Shown: positions 35,309 through 45,205, counted from the first letter of the stretch. The stretch is DNA of 64,000 bases from Ch67 sp041395845 (GCA_041395845.1 JAWKZS010000004.1:240758-304757), one strand, 5' to 3'. Translations and numbers: made by a program. The notes: generated by a model from the sequence alone, not told the origin.

Positions 35309-36263
35309 TCAGGCTACCCAGCGCTCCAGTGTTCCAGCGATAAAGCGCGCCACATTGTCAGCGGTCAGGTCGATCAGGCGCTGGCGGGCCTCGCGGCTGG
35401 CCCAGGCACAATGGGGTGTCACGATCAGGTTGGGCAGCTGCAGATCCAGCAGTACATTGCCGTTCACCGGCGGTTCCTGGGTCAGCACATCGAATCCGGC
35501 GCCAGCGATCCTGCCTGCGGTCAGCGCGTCCGCCATGGCGGATTCATTTACGAGTCCGCCCCGGGCGGTATTGATCAGCAGGGCAGTGGGTTTCATCAGT
35601 GCCAGTTCGCGGGCATCGATCAGGTTGCGGGTTTCGGCGCTGAGCAGGCAGTGCAGGCTCAACACGTCCACCTGGGGCAGCAGTTCATCCAGCGGCACCC
35701 GGTCGGCCTGTGCCGGTTGGCCCGGGCGCTGGGCGATCAATACCTGCATGCCGAAGGCGCGCCCCATCTGCGCGACGCCCTGGCCCAGATCGCCATAGCC
35801 GATAATCCCCAGGGTTTTGCCTTCCAGTTCCATGATCGGGTGATCCATCAGGCAGAAATTGCTGGCGCGATGCCAGAGGCCTGCTTTCACATCCTGCTGG
35901 TAGCGGTGCAGATTGCCGGCCAGCGTCAGTATCAGCATGAAGGTGTGCTGCACCAGCGAGGCCCGGCCATAGCGGATCACGTTGCACACTCGCATTCCAC
36001 GCTGCCGGGCCGCCTCCAGATCGACGTTGTTGGTGCCGGTGGCGGTGACCGCAATCATTTTCAGGGTTGGGCAGGCCGCCATCACATCGGCGCCATCGAT
36101 CACCGTCTTGTTGACGATGGCGATGCTGGCGCCCTGCAAGTCGCGGAATGATCTGTTCCGCTGCGGTGAAATCGAATGACGCCATCCCCGGCGCCGCCCG
36201 TTGCAGACTGTCCAGTGAAATGTCGTTGCCCAGACTGGCAGCATCAAGAATCACGCTACGCAT
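35309..36263 (-). pseudogene. Frameshifted D-2-hydroxyacid dehydrogenase
   Basis: NAD(P)-dependent dehydrogenase of the D-2-hydroxyacid (hydroxypyruvate/glycerate) family. The N-terminal part MRSVILDAASLGNDISLD... is read from 36263 in one frame; near 36141-36155 the homology moves to another frame, giving FRDLQGASIAIVNKT and the rest down to 35309. That frame carries LGIIGYGDLGQGVAQ (NAD-binding GxGxxG), the Arg in INTARGG, DVLTQEPP and TPHCAWAS with catalytic Glu and His. One extra base (or two lost) explains it. Total about 318 residues, the normal length. Either recent decay or a sequence error. Confidence 0.85.
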
Positions 36264-36266
36264 GGT

Positions 36267-37109
36267 TCAGCCGGCAATCCGCCACAGATCGTTGTCCTGG
36301 TGCACTCGCTGTTCCTTCTCCAGTTTCAGCAGATGGGCGAGCAATGACATCTGGGCCAGGCCATGCAGAAATGCCGGCACTTCGTCATACACCGACGGGG
36401 TCAGGGTTGCCAGGGTGCACGGACCCAGTTGCTGCATTTTTTCCAGGGTCTTGTTTTCGCGCATGGTGCGGTGCCAGATCAGCGCTTCGATCATCTGCAG
36501 CGGATTATCAATGCGGTTGCCGTGGGCGGGGGCCAGATGCTTGAGTTCGAGCTGTTTCAGATCGCGCAGGGAATTCATATAGTCCAGCATGTCGCCATCC
36601 GGTGGCGCGATCACCACGGTGGAGCCTTCCATGATGTGATCGCCGGTGAACAGGGTCTGTTCTTCCTCCAGATAAAAACACAGATGATTGGAGGCGTGGC
36701 CGGGCGTGTGAACGGCACGCAGGGTGAACTCATCAGTCTGGATAAAGTCCCCATGTTGCCAGTGGTGATCCGGTGCGAATGACGGATCCTGTCCCTTGGG
36801 AAATTGTGCCTGCTGACCGATCACCACGGCATCGGTGGCATCCCGCAGCAGATTGGCGCCCGGGGAGTGATCCAGGTGGGTGTGGGTGCACAGAATCCAG
36901 CGGATCGGTGCGCGCATGTCGCTGGCGGTTTTCAGAATGGCATCAATGTGTTCGGCCAGTGCGGGGCCAGGGTCGATCACCGCCAGTTCGGCATTGCCGA
37001 CCAGATAGGTATTGGTGCCCGGCCCCGTCATCATGCCGGGATTGGGCGCGGTGATGCGACGTATCTGCTGGCTGAGAACCACTGCTTCGCCGGGTCTGAA
37101 ACTGGACAT
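36267..37109 (-). CDS. Metallo-beta-lactamase fold hydrolase (LACTB2/glyoxalase-like)
   Basis: A 280-residue zinc hydrolase. The metal motif THTHLDHSPG (about 75-84) is complete, with further ligands in VHTPGHASNHLCFYL (His about 131), TGDHIMEGS (Asp) and HLAPAHGN (His). The C-terminal winged-helix-like extension (HRTMRENKTLEKMQQLGPCTLATLTPSVYDEVPAFL) marks the LACTB2-like subgroup, some of which cut RNA and others thioesters. It lies 3 bases upstream of the frameshifted dehydrogenase and is probably co-transcribed with it. Confidence 0.9.
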   Translation of the reverse strand: MSSFRPGEAVVLSQQIRRITAPNPGMMTGPGTNTYLVGNAELAVIDPGPALAEHIDAILKTASDMRAPIRWILCTHTHLDHSPGANLLRDATDAVVIGQQAQFPKGQDPSFAPDHHWQHGDFIQTDEFTLRAVHTPGHASNHLCFYLEEEQTLFTGDHIMEGSTVVIAPPDGDMLDYMNSLRDLKQLELKHLAPAHGNRIDNPLQMIEALIWHRTMRENKTLEKMQQLGPCTLATLTPSVYDEVPAFLHGLAQMSLLAHLLKLEKEQRVHQDNDLWRIAG

Positions 37110-37240
37110 GCTGTTCCTCTGGGGGTGCCTGAGTCCTTAGTTTACCGTGATTTTACCCGGGCCGCCTGTCTAAGGTTGTTGTCGTACCCGCATGCCCGCA
37201 TAATACCGGCGCTTTTAACAGATGATGGGGTGGTGTGGTC

Positions 37241-38695
37241 ATGGTGAACACGCGCAAGATGATGATGGTATTGCTGGCCGGTTTGTTTGCGCTGGCAGGT
37301 ATGCCGGTGATGGCAGCGGTTGGTGGCGTCAATCTGACGGATTCCATGGTCGGAGGGATCGCGCTGACGATTTTCATACTGGCCTACGCGCTGGTGATTG
37401 CAGAAGAAAAACTGCATCTGCGCAAATCCAAACCGGTGCTGGTGGCGGCAGGTCTGATCTGGGGCATGATCGGCTATGTCTACGTCGGCGAGGGCATGTC
37501 CAAGGAATCCGAAAATGCCTTCCGCCATACCCTGCTGGAATTCAGCGAACTGATGCTGTTTCTGCTGGTGGCGATGACCTACATCAACGCGATGGAAGAG
37601 CGCCGCGTCTTCGATGCACTGCGGTCCTGGCTGATTCGCAAGGGTTTCAGTTACCGCACGCTGTTCTGGATCACCGGTTGGCTTGCCTTCTTCATTTCTC
37701 CGGTCGCTGATAACCTGACCACAGCGCTGCTGATGTGCGCCGTGGTGCTGAAAGTCGCGGAAGGCGACAAGCGCTTCATCAACGTTGCCTGTATCAATAT
37801 TGTTATTGCCGCGAATGCGGGTGGCGCGTTCAGTCCCTTCGGCGACATCACCACCCTGATGGTGTGGCAGGCCGGCGTGGTGAAATTCCAGGAATTCTTT
37901 GTACTGTTCATTCCGTCGGTGGTGAACTTCCTGGTGCCAGCGGTGCTGATGAGTCTGTTTATCGAGAACCGTGCGCCAGTGCATAGTGGTGACAGTGAAA
38001 CGGTGGAACTGAAGCGGGGTGCGCGCCGGATCATCGCGCTGTTCCTGCTGACCATCGTGACCGCGGTGGCCTGCCACAGCTTCCTGCATTTGCCGCCGGT
38101 GCTGGGCATGATGACTGGTCTGGGTTACCTGCAGTTCTTCGGCTATTTCCTGCGGGTGACGCTGCCAAAATCCCTCGAACGCAAGCGTGCACTGGCACTC
38201 CAGCGTGGCGATCAGCAGGCGCTGGAGCGGCTGGGCAGTGTGGTGCCGTTTGATGTCTTCAACAAGATTGCCCGTTCGGAGTGGGACACGCTGCTGTTCT
38301 TCTACGGTGTGGTGATGTGTGTGGGCGGTCTGGGCTTCATGGGCTATCTGGCGATGGTGTCCGAAGTCATGTACAGCCAGTGGAACCCGACCTATGCCAA
38401 CATGCTGGTGGGCGTGCTGTCGGCCATTGTCGATAACATTCCGGTGATGTTTGCGGTGTTGAGCATGTCGCCCGAAATGTCCCACGGTGACTGGTTGCTG
38501 GTGACGCTGACGGCAGGAGTGGGCGGTAGCATGCTGTCGATCGGTTCTGCCGCTGGCGTCGCCCTGATGGGGCAGGCGCGGGGCTATTACACCTTCTTTG
38601 GCCACCTGAAGTGGACGCCGGCCATCGCCCTGGGTTACCTGGTCAGCATTTACGCTCATATCTGGCTGAATGCGGCCAGCTTCGACAGGCTGTGA
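37241..38695 (+). CDS. nhaD: Sodium/proton antiporter NhaD
   Basis: A 484-residue membrane antiporter exchanging Na+ or Li+ for protons, of the NhaD type known from marine and halophilic bacteria. About 12-13 helices; recognisable stretches are ISPVADNLTTALLMCAVV, NIVIAANAGGAFSPFGDITTLMVWQAGV (about 182-209) and AIVDNIPVMFAVLSM near the end. N-terminal signal-like helix. ATG at 37241 with GGGGTGGTG upstream; GTG at 37235 is less likely. Ends in a strong hairpin terminator shared with the NUDIX gene. Confidence 0.93.
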   Translation: MVNTRKMMMVLLAGLFALAGMPVMAAVGGVNLTDSMVGGIALTIFILAYALVIAEEKLHLRKSKPVLVAAGLIWGMIGYVYVGEGMSKESENAFRHTLLEFSELMLFLLVAMTYINAMEERRVFDALRSWLIRKGFSYRTLFWITGWLAFFISPVADNLTTALLMCAVVLKVAEGDKRFINVACINIVIAANAGGAFSPFGDITTLMVWQAGVVKFQEFFVLFIPSVVNFLVPAVLMSLFIENRAPVHSGDSETVELKRGARRIIALFLLTIVTAVACHSFLHLPPVLGMMTGLGYLQFFGYFLRVTLPKSLERKRALALQRGDQQALERLGSVVPFDVFNKIARSEWDTLLFFYGVVMCVGGLGFMGYLAMVSEVMYSQWNPTYANMLVGVLSAIVDNIPVMFAVLSMSPEMSHGDWLLVTLTAGVGGSMLSIGSAAGVALMGQARGYYTFFGHLKWTPAIALGYLVSIYAHIWLNAASFDRL

Positions 38696-38703
38696 TCAAC
38701 GAG

Positions 38704-38725
38704 CGCCACCTTCGGGTGGCGTTTT
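38704..38725 (+). terminator. Rho-independent terminator after nhaD
   Basis: CGCCACC pairs with GGTGGCG around TTCG, followed by TTTT. Confidence 0.8.
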
Positions 38726-38753
38726 CATATCGGCATAGGGCCGGGATTGGCGT

Positions 38754-39458
38754 TCAGCCGCACTTGGCGTCGATATGATTGCCCAGACGGTGCAGCAGGG
38801 TTGCGACATCCTCGTAGCCGGCCAGCTGGCGCAGCGTTGCAATCGTCGGCAGTACCATCAGCCACTCACCATGCTGCACATGCTGCAGAGCCTTTTCCGG
38901 GGTGATCCAGCAGGTATTCACCACTTCATGGGTATCCTGTTCCGCCTGCTGGCCCGCGGGTGCCGGCGCCAGAAAAAAACGGGTGTCATAACGGCGGGGC
39001 AGACCTTCGGGGGTGATCCAGCGACTCAGGTAGCGCACCGCATCGGTCTGCAGCTGCAGTTCATGTTGCTGACAGAATTCCAGAAAGCGGTTTGGTTCTT
39101 CCTGCAGCAGCCGTTGTACCGAATTGACCAGCGTGGCGGGAATGGCAGCGCCGTTCTGGCTGGCCAGCAGCAGTCCGGCTTCCTCAGCCGTTTCCCGCAG
39201 TGCTGCAATCCAGTAGGCCAGTCCCCCGGCGTCGACGCCGAGCAGGCGGTTGGCGCGATCTTCCGTGATATCCACGTGCTCGAGCCATGCCGGTGCGTGG
39301 TCGGCCAGATCCACCTTGCCTCCGGGAAATACCCAGGCACCACCGACAAAGGTCGCTCCCGGGTGGCGTTGCTGCATCAGGACCTCAGGTCCGGTAGCGC
39401 TGTCCCGCAGCAGGATCAGGGTGGCAGCGGCTTCGACGGTAACAGTTTGTTTGGACAC
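38754..39458 (-). CDS. NUDIX hydrolase with an interrupted Nudix box (NUDT19-like)
   Basis: A 234-residue diphosphate hydrolase. The front of the fold is VEAAATLILLRDSATGPEVLMQQRH and FPGGKVD; the catalytic helix WIAALRETAEEAGLLL comes about 45 residues later, with the REXXEE core intact. This gap is the insertion typical of the RP2p/NUDT19 group, some of whose members cut CoA derivatives. I use GTG at 39458, the first start that fits the conserved region; TTG at 39527 would add an unconserved tail. Substrate not proven. Confidence 0.85.
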   Translation of the reverse strand: MSKQTVTVEAAATLILLRDSATGPEVLMQQRHPGATFVGGAWVFPGGKVDLADHAPAWLEHVDITEDRANRLLGVDAGGLAYWIAALRETAEEAGLLLASQNGAAIPATLVNSVQRLLQEEPNRFLEFCQQHELQLQTDAVRYLSRWITPEGLPRRYDTRFFLAPAPAGQQAEQDTHEVVNTCWITPEKALQHVQHGEWLMVLPTIATLRQLAGYEDVATLLHRLGNHIDAKCG

Positions 39459-39490
39459 GGAAAATTTCTCAGGGGTATGACAGTTGGATG

Positions 39491-39514
39491 ATTTCTCTAC
39501 ACTGTAGCAGAAAT
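39491..39514. promoter_or_regulatory. Operator-like near-palindrome between NUDIX and hybrid kinase genes
   Basis: ATTTCTCTACA and TGTAGCAGAAAT form 11-base arms with one bulged base. It lies in the divergent promoter region. Confidence 0.35.
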
Positions 39515-39650
39515 AGGTGGCTGACAAAAAACCGGTGTATTTTCAGCTGCTTTCGGCGTCTCTTGCGGGGGATGGCCGAGGCGGCGAATTTGCGGGATGG
39601 TAGATCTGTTGTTACGCTTTTAAAAACAGCTGTCAGGTCATATACGCCTT

Positions 39651-41135
39651 ATGTCCGTCTGGTCCAAGTTGATTCAAGGCCATCTCTCGGTGCTCGAAAG
39701 CTCCTGCAGTAACGAGGTCATTGACTTCATGCTGCTGGAAAGCGGGTTGAGCCGGGACAAGCAGGGCGTGATCGTGGCGGATTCCTTTGCCGACCTGAAC
39801 CGTTATCTGGATACCCTCGAAAACTACCTGGGTCTGCTCTATCGGGAGCGGGCCGAGAAAATCTTTAATGACGTCATCGAACGGGGCTGGCAGGAAACCG
39901 CCTCGCAACCCCAGGTTGACGACAATATCAAGGCAGAACTGGAACAGAAGGTTTCCCTGGCAAAGAAGCTGGAAAGCCTTAACCGGGATCTGCTGCATGC
40001 CAAGGAAACCGCCGAGATGGCTTCGCGGGCAAAATCGGTCTTCCTCGCCAACATGAGCCATGAAATCCGCACCCCCATGAACGGCGTTATCGCCAGCGTG
40101 CAATTGCTGCAGGACACCAAACTCAACAAGGAACAGAAGGAGCTGATCAGTCTGATCAATCGCTCTTCGAACTCGCTGATGAACATCATCAACGATATTC
40201 TGGACCTGTCGAAGATCGAGGCGGGCTACCTGCAGTTGAGCCGTGAACCGTTCAACCTGCAGCAGTTGATCCGTGATGCCTGCGATCTCAATCGTGCGGT
40301 GGCGGAAGAAAAACAGGTCGACCTGGATATCCAGATTGAAGATGGTACGCCGGATTACGTGGAAGGCGACCCGGTACGGGTGCGGCAGATCGTGATCAAT
40401 CTGGTGTCCAATGCCATCAAGTTCACCCGCGAAGGCTCAGTGACCGTTGAAGTGGGTTATGACAAGATCGACGACACCCGTTACAACATCATTCTCGAAA
40501 TCAGTGATACCGGTATTGGCATTCCCAAGGACCGCATCGACAAGATTTTTGAATCCTTCGAGCAGGGCGATACCAGTATCGGCCGCAACTATGGCGGTAC
40601 CGGTCTGGGTCTGACCATCTGCAAGAACCTGGTAGACCTGATGGATGGCTACCTGGAAGTGGAAAGCGATGCCGGCAAGGGTGCCTCGTTCATCATCACG
40701 CTGCCGCTCAGGCTGGCCGAGGCCCCCAAGGAAGAGCGCGAAACGGTTGACCCGTCCACCAAGAACTATCGCAAGAAGGTGCTGGTGGCTGAAGACAATG
40801 TGGTGAATCAGCGGGTGGCCCAGAAGATGCTGAACAAGGTGGGTATCGACGCGGACATCGTGTTCGACGGCGGAGCCGCCATCGAGGCCGCCAACAACCG
40901 CCAGTACGACCTGATCATGATGGATATCGAAATGCCAGTGGTGGACGGCATCGAAGCCACCCGGGTGATCCAGGCGGGGAATGGTCCCAACAAGAAAACC
41001 CCCATACTGGCCCTGACGGCCAGCGTGCTTGAAGAAGATCGCAAGCGGGTGCTGGATGCCGGGATGCAGGGCTTCATCGGCAAGCCAGTGCGACTCAACC
41101 AGCTGACCCAGGAACTGGACCGGCTCTTCAACTGA
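39651..41135 (+). CDS. Hybrid sensor histidine kinase/response regulator
   Basis: A 494-residue cytoplasmic kinase. An N-terminal region of about 80 residues of unknown type and a short coiled coil (about 95-125) precede HisKA with MSHEIRTPMNG (His137), HATPase (about 235-360: NAIKFT, DTGIGIPKDR, GGTGLGLTICKNL) and a receiver domain (about 375-490) with phospho-acceptor Asp425 in MMDIEMPVVDG and Lys in GKPV. No membrane segments, so the input is internal or from a partner. The cNMP-binding diguanylate cyclase follows 130 bases downstream on the same strand, a possible output partner. Confidence 0.92.
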   Translation: MSVWSKLIQGHLSVLESSCSNEVIDFMLLESGLSRDKQGVIVADSFADLNRYLDTLENYLGLLYRERAEKIFNDVIERGWQETASQPQVDDNIKAELEQKVSLAKKLESLNRDLLHAKETAEMASRAKSVFLANMSHEIRTPMNGVIASVQLLQDTKLNKEQKELISLINRSSNSLMNIINDILDLSKIEAGYLQLSREPFNLQQLIRDACDLNRAVAEEKQVDLDIQIEDGTPDYVEGDPVRVRQIVINLVSNAIKFTREGSVTVEVGYDKIDDTRYNIILEISDTGIGIPKDRIDKIFESFEQGDTSIGRNYGGTGLGLTICKNLVDLMDGYLEVESDAGKGASFIITLPLRLAEAPKEERETVDPSTKNYRKKVLVAEDNVVNQRVAQKMLNKVGIDADIVFDGGAAIEAANNRQYDLIMMDIEMPVVDGIEATRVIQAGNGPNKKTPILALTASVLEEDRKRVLDAGMQGFIGKPVRLNQLTQELDRLFN

Positions 41136-41265
41136 TACAGGAATTTGACCTGGTTGGCGAATTCGCTGTCCACAATTGCATAAAAAACAACAAATCCGCA
41201 GCGAATATTTGCGTTTGCGCAACTGGCAGATACCTTTATAAGGAACCAGTATCAGGTGTCATGCC

Positions 41266-42252
41266 ATGGCCATCCGCCTACCTCTTACAGTGACGTCAAT
41301 GCCTGTAACCGACAACGAGCTGCAAAATGTCCAGCTTTTCAGTGGTGTAGAGCTCGATCGTATCCGGCCACTGCTGGACCAGTGTCACCGTGCCTGCCTT
41401 GCTCCGGGCGAAGTGCTGCTGCGCCCTGAATTCAGCAACAGCAACATGTACCTTGTGCTCAAGGGCCAGGTCACCATTCATCTGGAAAGTCTGGATAATC
41501 CACCCTTACTGATTTTGTCGGCAGGTGAGTGCGTGGGCGAAATGTCCGTCTTCGATGGGCGCAATCCGTCTGCCTACGTGCGAGCGAGCGACCGGGTGGA
41601 AGTCCTGGTGATCGAAAGCGATATCCTGTGGAAGCTGATCGATGCCTCCCACAGTCTGTCGCGCAATCTGCTCCACCTGCTGGCCCATCGCCTGCGCTCC
41701 GGCAATGCGATCGTGACCGACAGCCAATCCCGTCAGCGGGAGACTGAACAGGCAGCCAACAGTGATGCGCTGACAGGCCTGCATAACCGGCGCTGGCTGG
41801 AAGAAATGATGGTCAGACTGAAAGGCAAGGCGCTGGAAGACATTCTGCCGGCGGCAGTGCTGATGCTGGACGTCGATCACTTCAAACGTTTCAACGATAC
41901 GTTCGGCCACAAAGCGGGTGATCTGGTATTGCAGATGGTCGGAGCCATGATGCGGCGGCGCTTGCGTCCGTCCGATCTGGTGGCCCGTTATGGTGGCGAG
42001 GAATTCATGATCCTGCTGCCGCACACAGCGCCAGCGGAAGCCAGCATGGTGGCAGAACGGCTGCGGGCCGGGATTGCCTCTACCGCCATTACCGCAGAGC
42101 AGGGCATGGCGCTGCCATCGGTTACCGTGTCCATCGGTATTGCGTCATGGCGTCCGGGCGATGGTTTGGAAACCATGCTCGAAGCCGCCGACAAGGCACT
42201 CTATCGTGCCAAGGAAAAAGGTCGTAACCGGGTAGAAACCCGCGAGGCTTGA
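41266..42252 (+). CDS. Cyclic-nucleotide-binding diguanylate cyclase
   Basis: A 328-residue cytoplasmic protein with an N-terminal cNMP-binding domain (about 22-140: LFSGVELDRIRPLLDQC, VLRPEF-like cassette, GECVGEMSVFDG) and a GGDEF domain (about 165-325). The active site is GGEEF at about 242, with DVDHFKRFNDTFGHKAGD upstream, so it should make cyclic di-GMP. The first domain holds the GExSxxDG-type phosphate cassette, suggesting control by cAMP or cGMP. An alternative start is Met12 at 41299. Confidence 0.9.
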   Translation: MAIRLPLTVTSMPVTDNELQNVQLFSGVELDRIRPLLDQCHRACLAPGEVLLRPEFSNSNMYLVLKGQVTIHLESLDNPPLLILSAGECVGEMSVFDGRNPSAYVRASDRVEVLVIESDILWKLIDASHSLSRNLLHLLAHRLRSGNAIVTDSQSRQRETEQAANSDALTGLHNRRWLEEMMVRLKGKALEDILPAAVLMLDVDHFKRFNDTFGHKAGDLVLQMVGAMMRRRLRPSDLVARYGGEEFMILLPHTAPAEASMVAERLRAGIASTAITAEQGMALPSVTVSIGIASWRPGDGLETMLEAADKALYRAKEKGRNRVETREA

Positions 42253-42258
42253 AGTGCT

Positions 42259-43050
42259 TCAGCGTCCGCGCCGGGGTTTCATGATCTGCTTCATCACCCA
42301 CAGCAGCCAGTTGCGCGGCAGCACCCGTGGCAGCAGGCTGTAGAACAGACTCAGCCAGCCGTGCACCACTACGCCCTTGCGCTTGTGCATGGCGGCGATG
42401 GAGGCACGTGCCACCTGGGCTGATCCCATCACCGGCATGTACCGCAAAAAGCCGACTTCAGACGTGCCGGAGACCTGATGAAACTCCGATGACGTGGGCC
42501 CAGGGCAACTGACGGTCACGCTGACGCCGGTACCTTTCAACTCTGCCCGCAGCGCTTCGCTGAATTCGATGATGTAGGCCTTGGTGGCACCGTACACGGC
42601 CATGTAAGGCCAGGGCGTAAAGCCGGACAGTGATGCAATGTTGAGAATCTTGCCCAGACCACGGCGCACCATGTCGACAGCGAATTTCTTGGTCATGTAG
42701 GTGGTGGCCAGCACATTCACCTGGATCTGCTGGATTTCGGTATTCCGGTCGTCAGCGGTGAGCGGACCCCAGGAACCCAGTCCGGCGTTGTTCACCAGAA
42801 TGTCCACCGGAATGCTCTGTTCCTTCAGGTAATCGAAAATGCGGTCGATTTCACTGGTTTTGGTGAGGTCTGCGGCAATCACGGTAACGGAAATGTTGAA
42901 GTCTTTTTCCAGATACTGGGCCAGCTGCTTGAGGCGTTCTTCCCGGCGGGCAACGAGCACCAGATCGTGTCCTTCTTCCGCCAGTACTTTACTGATCTCA
43001 TAACCAATGCCACTGGAAGCTCCAGTAACCAATGCGGTGGTCAGTGCCAT
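42259..43050 (-). CDS. Short-chain dehydrogenase/reductase
   Basis: A 263-residue classical SDR using NAD(P)H. Cofactor motif TGASSGIG (about 9-16), NNAG (about 85-88), catalytic Ser in NIASLSG and YGATK (Tyr/Lys, about 155-159). The C-terminal tail is hydrophobic then basic (LPRNWLLWVMKQIMKPRRGR), suggesting membrane contact as in some lipid-acting SDRs. ATG at 43050 follows AAGGACGG. It converges on the diguanylate cyclase. Confidence 0.9.
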   Translation of the reverse strand: MALTTALVTGASSGIGYEISKVLAEEGHDLVLVARREERLKQLAQYLEKDFNISVTVIAADLTKTSEIDRIFDYLKEQSIPVDILVNNAGLGSWGPLTADDRNTEIQQIQVNVLATTYMTKKFAVDMVRRGLGKILNIASLSGFTPWPYMAVYGATKAYIIEFSEALRAELKGTGVSVTVSCPGPTSSEFHQVSGTSEVGFLRYMPVMGSAQVARASIAAMHKRKGVVVHGWLSLFYSLLPRVLPRNWLLWVMKQIMKPRRGR

Positions 43051-43191
43051 TACAGCCGTCCTTTTTTCCACAGAAACCACTATGTTATAGGCTTTTAAGG
43101 CAATAGCAAACGACCGCAGCGCAACAGCGTTGGAATGCGGCAGGATTCATCGTAATCTATCAAACCTTGACCACCTTGCCTGACCGGAATC

Positions 43192-44229
43192 ATGTCCGAA
43201 TCATCCACCCTGCGTTCCGAAATCGCCATGCCGCTGATTCGCACCGTGCTGGGCTGCCTGCTGCGGCAGGGGCATGATCCTGATCAGTTCCTGCGGGAAC
43301 TGCAGCTGGAGCACACGCCGCTGCATGACTTGAACCGGCGTATCGATCTGTCGATCTATGACCAGGTGCAGGAACGTGCGATGGCGCTGCTGGATGACCC
43401 CGCCCTGGGTCTGCACATGGGTGAGCAGACCTCGCCCAGCAATCTTGGCTTGCTGGGACATCTGCTGATGAGTGCGCCCACGCTCGGGGATGCGATCCGT
43501 CAGTGGATGCATTATCACCGGCTGGTAAATGACGCCGAGCCGTCACAATTGCGCGTGGAAGGCGAGCAGGCCACGTTCATTTACCAGTTCCCCCGTTCCA
43601 CTGCGAATTGCAACCGCATTCGCGCCGAGTTCGGGCTGGTGCAACTGGTCAAGCTGGCGGGCCTGATGCTGGGTGGTGACTTGCCGATCCAGCAGGTGCA
43701 GTTCGAACATCCTTCGCCGGATTACGTAGCGGAATATGAGCGAATTTTCATGGCGCCAATCCGTTTTGGTTGCGAACATACGGCGATTCTGTTTCCCGCC
43801 AGTCTGTTACGCCGTGCGTTGCCGTCGGCTCACACCGGTGTGTTTCAGCTGCTGAAGGATGAAGCCGATCGCCAGCTGGTGAATCTGGACGACACGGCGA
43901 CACTGGCGGAAAAAGTCGAACACTTTCTTCACACGGCACTGCAGCAGGGCAAGCCCACCATTGTCGAGGTGGCTGAACATTTCGGCATGAATGAACGCAC
44001 CCTGCGGCGCAAGCTGGAAGGGCACGACACCACCTTCTCGGAACTGCTGGGGCAGGTGCAGCTGAAACAGGCACGAAGGCTACTGGAAAATCCCGCGATT
44101 CCCATCGACAGCATTGCCGAGCGGCTGGGATTTTCCGAAGCCAGTGCCTTTCATCGGGCTTTCAAGCGCTGGACCGGCAAGACACCCAGCGAATATCGCG
44201 ATCAGGATTCTCCGTCGAACTCGCCATGA
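43192..44229 (+). CDS. AraC-family regulator, OruR/arabinose-binding-like type
   Basis: A 345-residue activator with an N-terminal ligand domain of about 210 residues of the type in OruR and ArgR-like regulators (FLRELQLEHTPL, GLHMGEQTSPSNLGLLGHLLMSAPTLGDAI) and a C-terminal double helix-turn-helix (about 250-340: VAEHFGMNERTLRRKLEGHDTTFSELL and IAERLGFSEASAFHRAFKRWTGKTPSEYR). Its end overlaps the convergent enoyl-CoA hydratase gene by 28 bases. This subtype often controls lipid or sterol genes, so the hydratase or SDR may be targets (inference). Confidence 0.92.
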   Translation: MSESSTLRSEIAMPLIRTVLGCLLRQGHDPDQFLRELQLEHTPLHDLNRRIDLSIYDQVQERAMALLDDPALGLHMGEQTSPSNLGLLGHLLMSAPTLGDAIRQWMHYHRLVNDAEPSQLRVEGEQATFIYQFPRSTANCNRIRAEFGLVQLVKLAGLMLGGDLPIQQVQFEHPSPDYVAEYERIFMAPIRFGCEHTAILFPASLLRRALPSAHTGVFQLLKDEADRQLVNLDDTATLAEKVEHFLHTALQQGKPTIVEVAEHFGMNERTLRRKLEGHDTTFSELLGQVQLKQARRLLENPAIPIDSIAERLGFSEASAFHRAFKRWTGKTPSEYRDQDSPSNSP

Positions 44230-44975
44230 CGTCCGATGCCTGAGTGGAAGCGCTTGGCGCCTTCCAGGGTTTCGCCGCTGCGGATGACGGTCATGCCGCG
44301 TTCAAATTCATTGGCCAAAGCGGCGTCCAGACTCATATCCCACTGTTCATAGGCGCTCATGCGGTCGCTGCGCATGCACAGGGCAGGGAACCGGCTGATC
44401 TCCAGGGCCAGCTGCTCCGCCACCGCGCGTGCCTGACCTGGCGCGGCAAGGCGGTTGACCAGGCCGATCTGCAAGGCTTCGGCTGCGTCCACGGCGCGTC
44501 CGGTCAGCATCAGATCCAGCGCCCGGCTCATGCCGATCAGGCGGGGCAGGCGTACGGTACCGCCATCGATCAGGGGCACGCCAAACCGTCGGCAGAACAC
44601 CCCCAGCACGGCATCCTCTGCGGCGACCCGCAGATCGCACCACAGCGCCAGTTCCAGGCCGCCCGCCACCGCATGACCCTCTATGGCCGCAATCACCGGT
44701 TTGTTCAACAGCATCCGGCTGGGGCCCATGGGGCCATCGCCCTCGTTGTCCAGGCGATTGGTAGTACCGCCGCTGGCCAGCGCTTTCAGGTCGGCACCGG
44801 CGCAGAAGTTGCCATTGCCGCATAGCACGGCCACGGCAGCGCTATCGTCGGCGTCGAAGGCCCGGAAGGCGTCAGCCAGTGCCTGGGCCGTAGGGCCGTC
44901 CACGGCATTGCGGACATCGGGCCGATCCAGAATCATGGTGGTCACCGGGCCTTTGCGCTCTATCAATACGGACAT
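44202..44975 (-). CDS. Enoyl-CoA hydratase/isomerase family protein
   Basis: A 257-residue crotonase-fold enzyme acting on acyl-CoA thioesters. The CoA-binding oxyanion segment is NGNFCAGADLKALASGG (about 50-66) and the second is AIEGHAVAGGLELALWCDLRVA (about 95-116). Glu at the usual catalytic place (GLELALWCDLRVAAEDAVLGVFCRRFGVP) looks like the hydratase form in part, but reaction type is not certain. Convergent with AraC. Confidence 0.9.
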   Translation of the reverse strand: MSVLIERKGPVTTMILDRPDVRNAVDGPTAQALADAFRAFDADDSAAVAVLCGNGNFCAGADLKALASGGTTNRLDNEGDGPMGPSRMLLNKPVIAAIEGHAVAGGLELALWCDLRVAAEDAVLGVFCRRFGVPLIDGGTVRLPRLIGMSRALDLMLTGRAVDAAEALQIGLVNRLAAPGQARAVAEQLALEISRFPALCMRSDRMSAYEQWDMSLDAALANEFERGMTVIRSGETLEGAKRFHSGIGRHGEFDGES

Positions 44976-45205
44976 CGGACATCTCTCCAGACGGGGAGTG
45001 TCGAGTCCAACAAAATCCTTCCCCTCTGTAAAGCCCCACGCCGTTCCGCTGCCGGCGCCAAGCTGTTCACATTTGGCAAAACATGGGCGTGAAAATTACC
45101 GGCACAAACGCTGTCTCAAGGTCTAGACTGACAAACAGGACAGCCGTTTTGCATGCCGTTCGGGCGCCGTGCCCGATGCAGTTGTCGTAACACCGGAGGC
45201 CGACT

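Noticed and set aside
43064..43072. A single TTTTCCACA DnaA box before the SDR gene
   Set aside because: One isolated match is expected by chance in a window this long.
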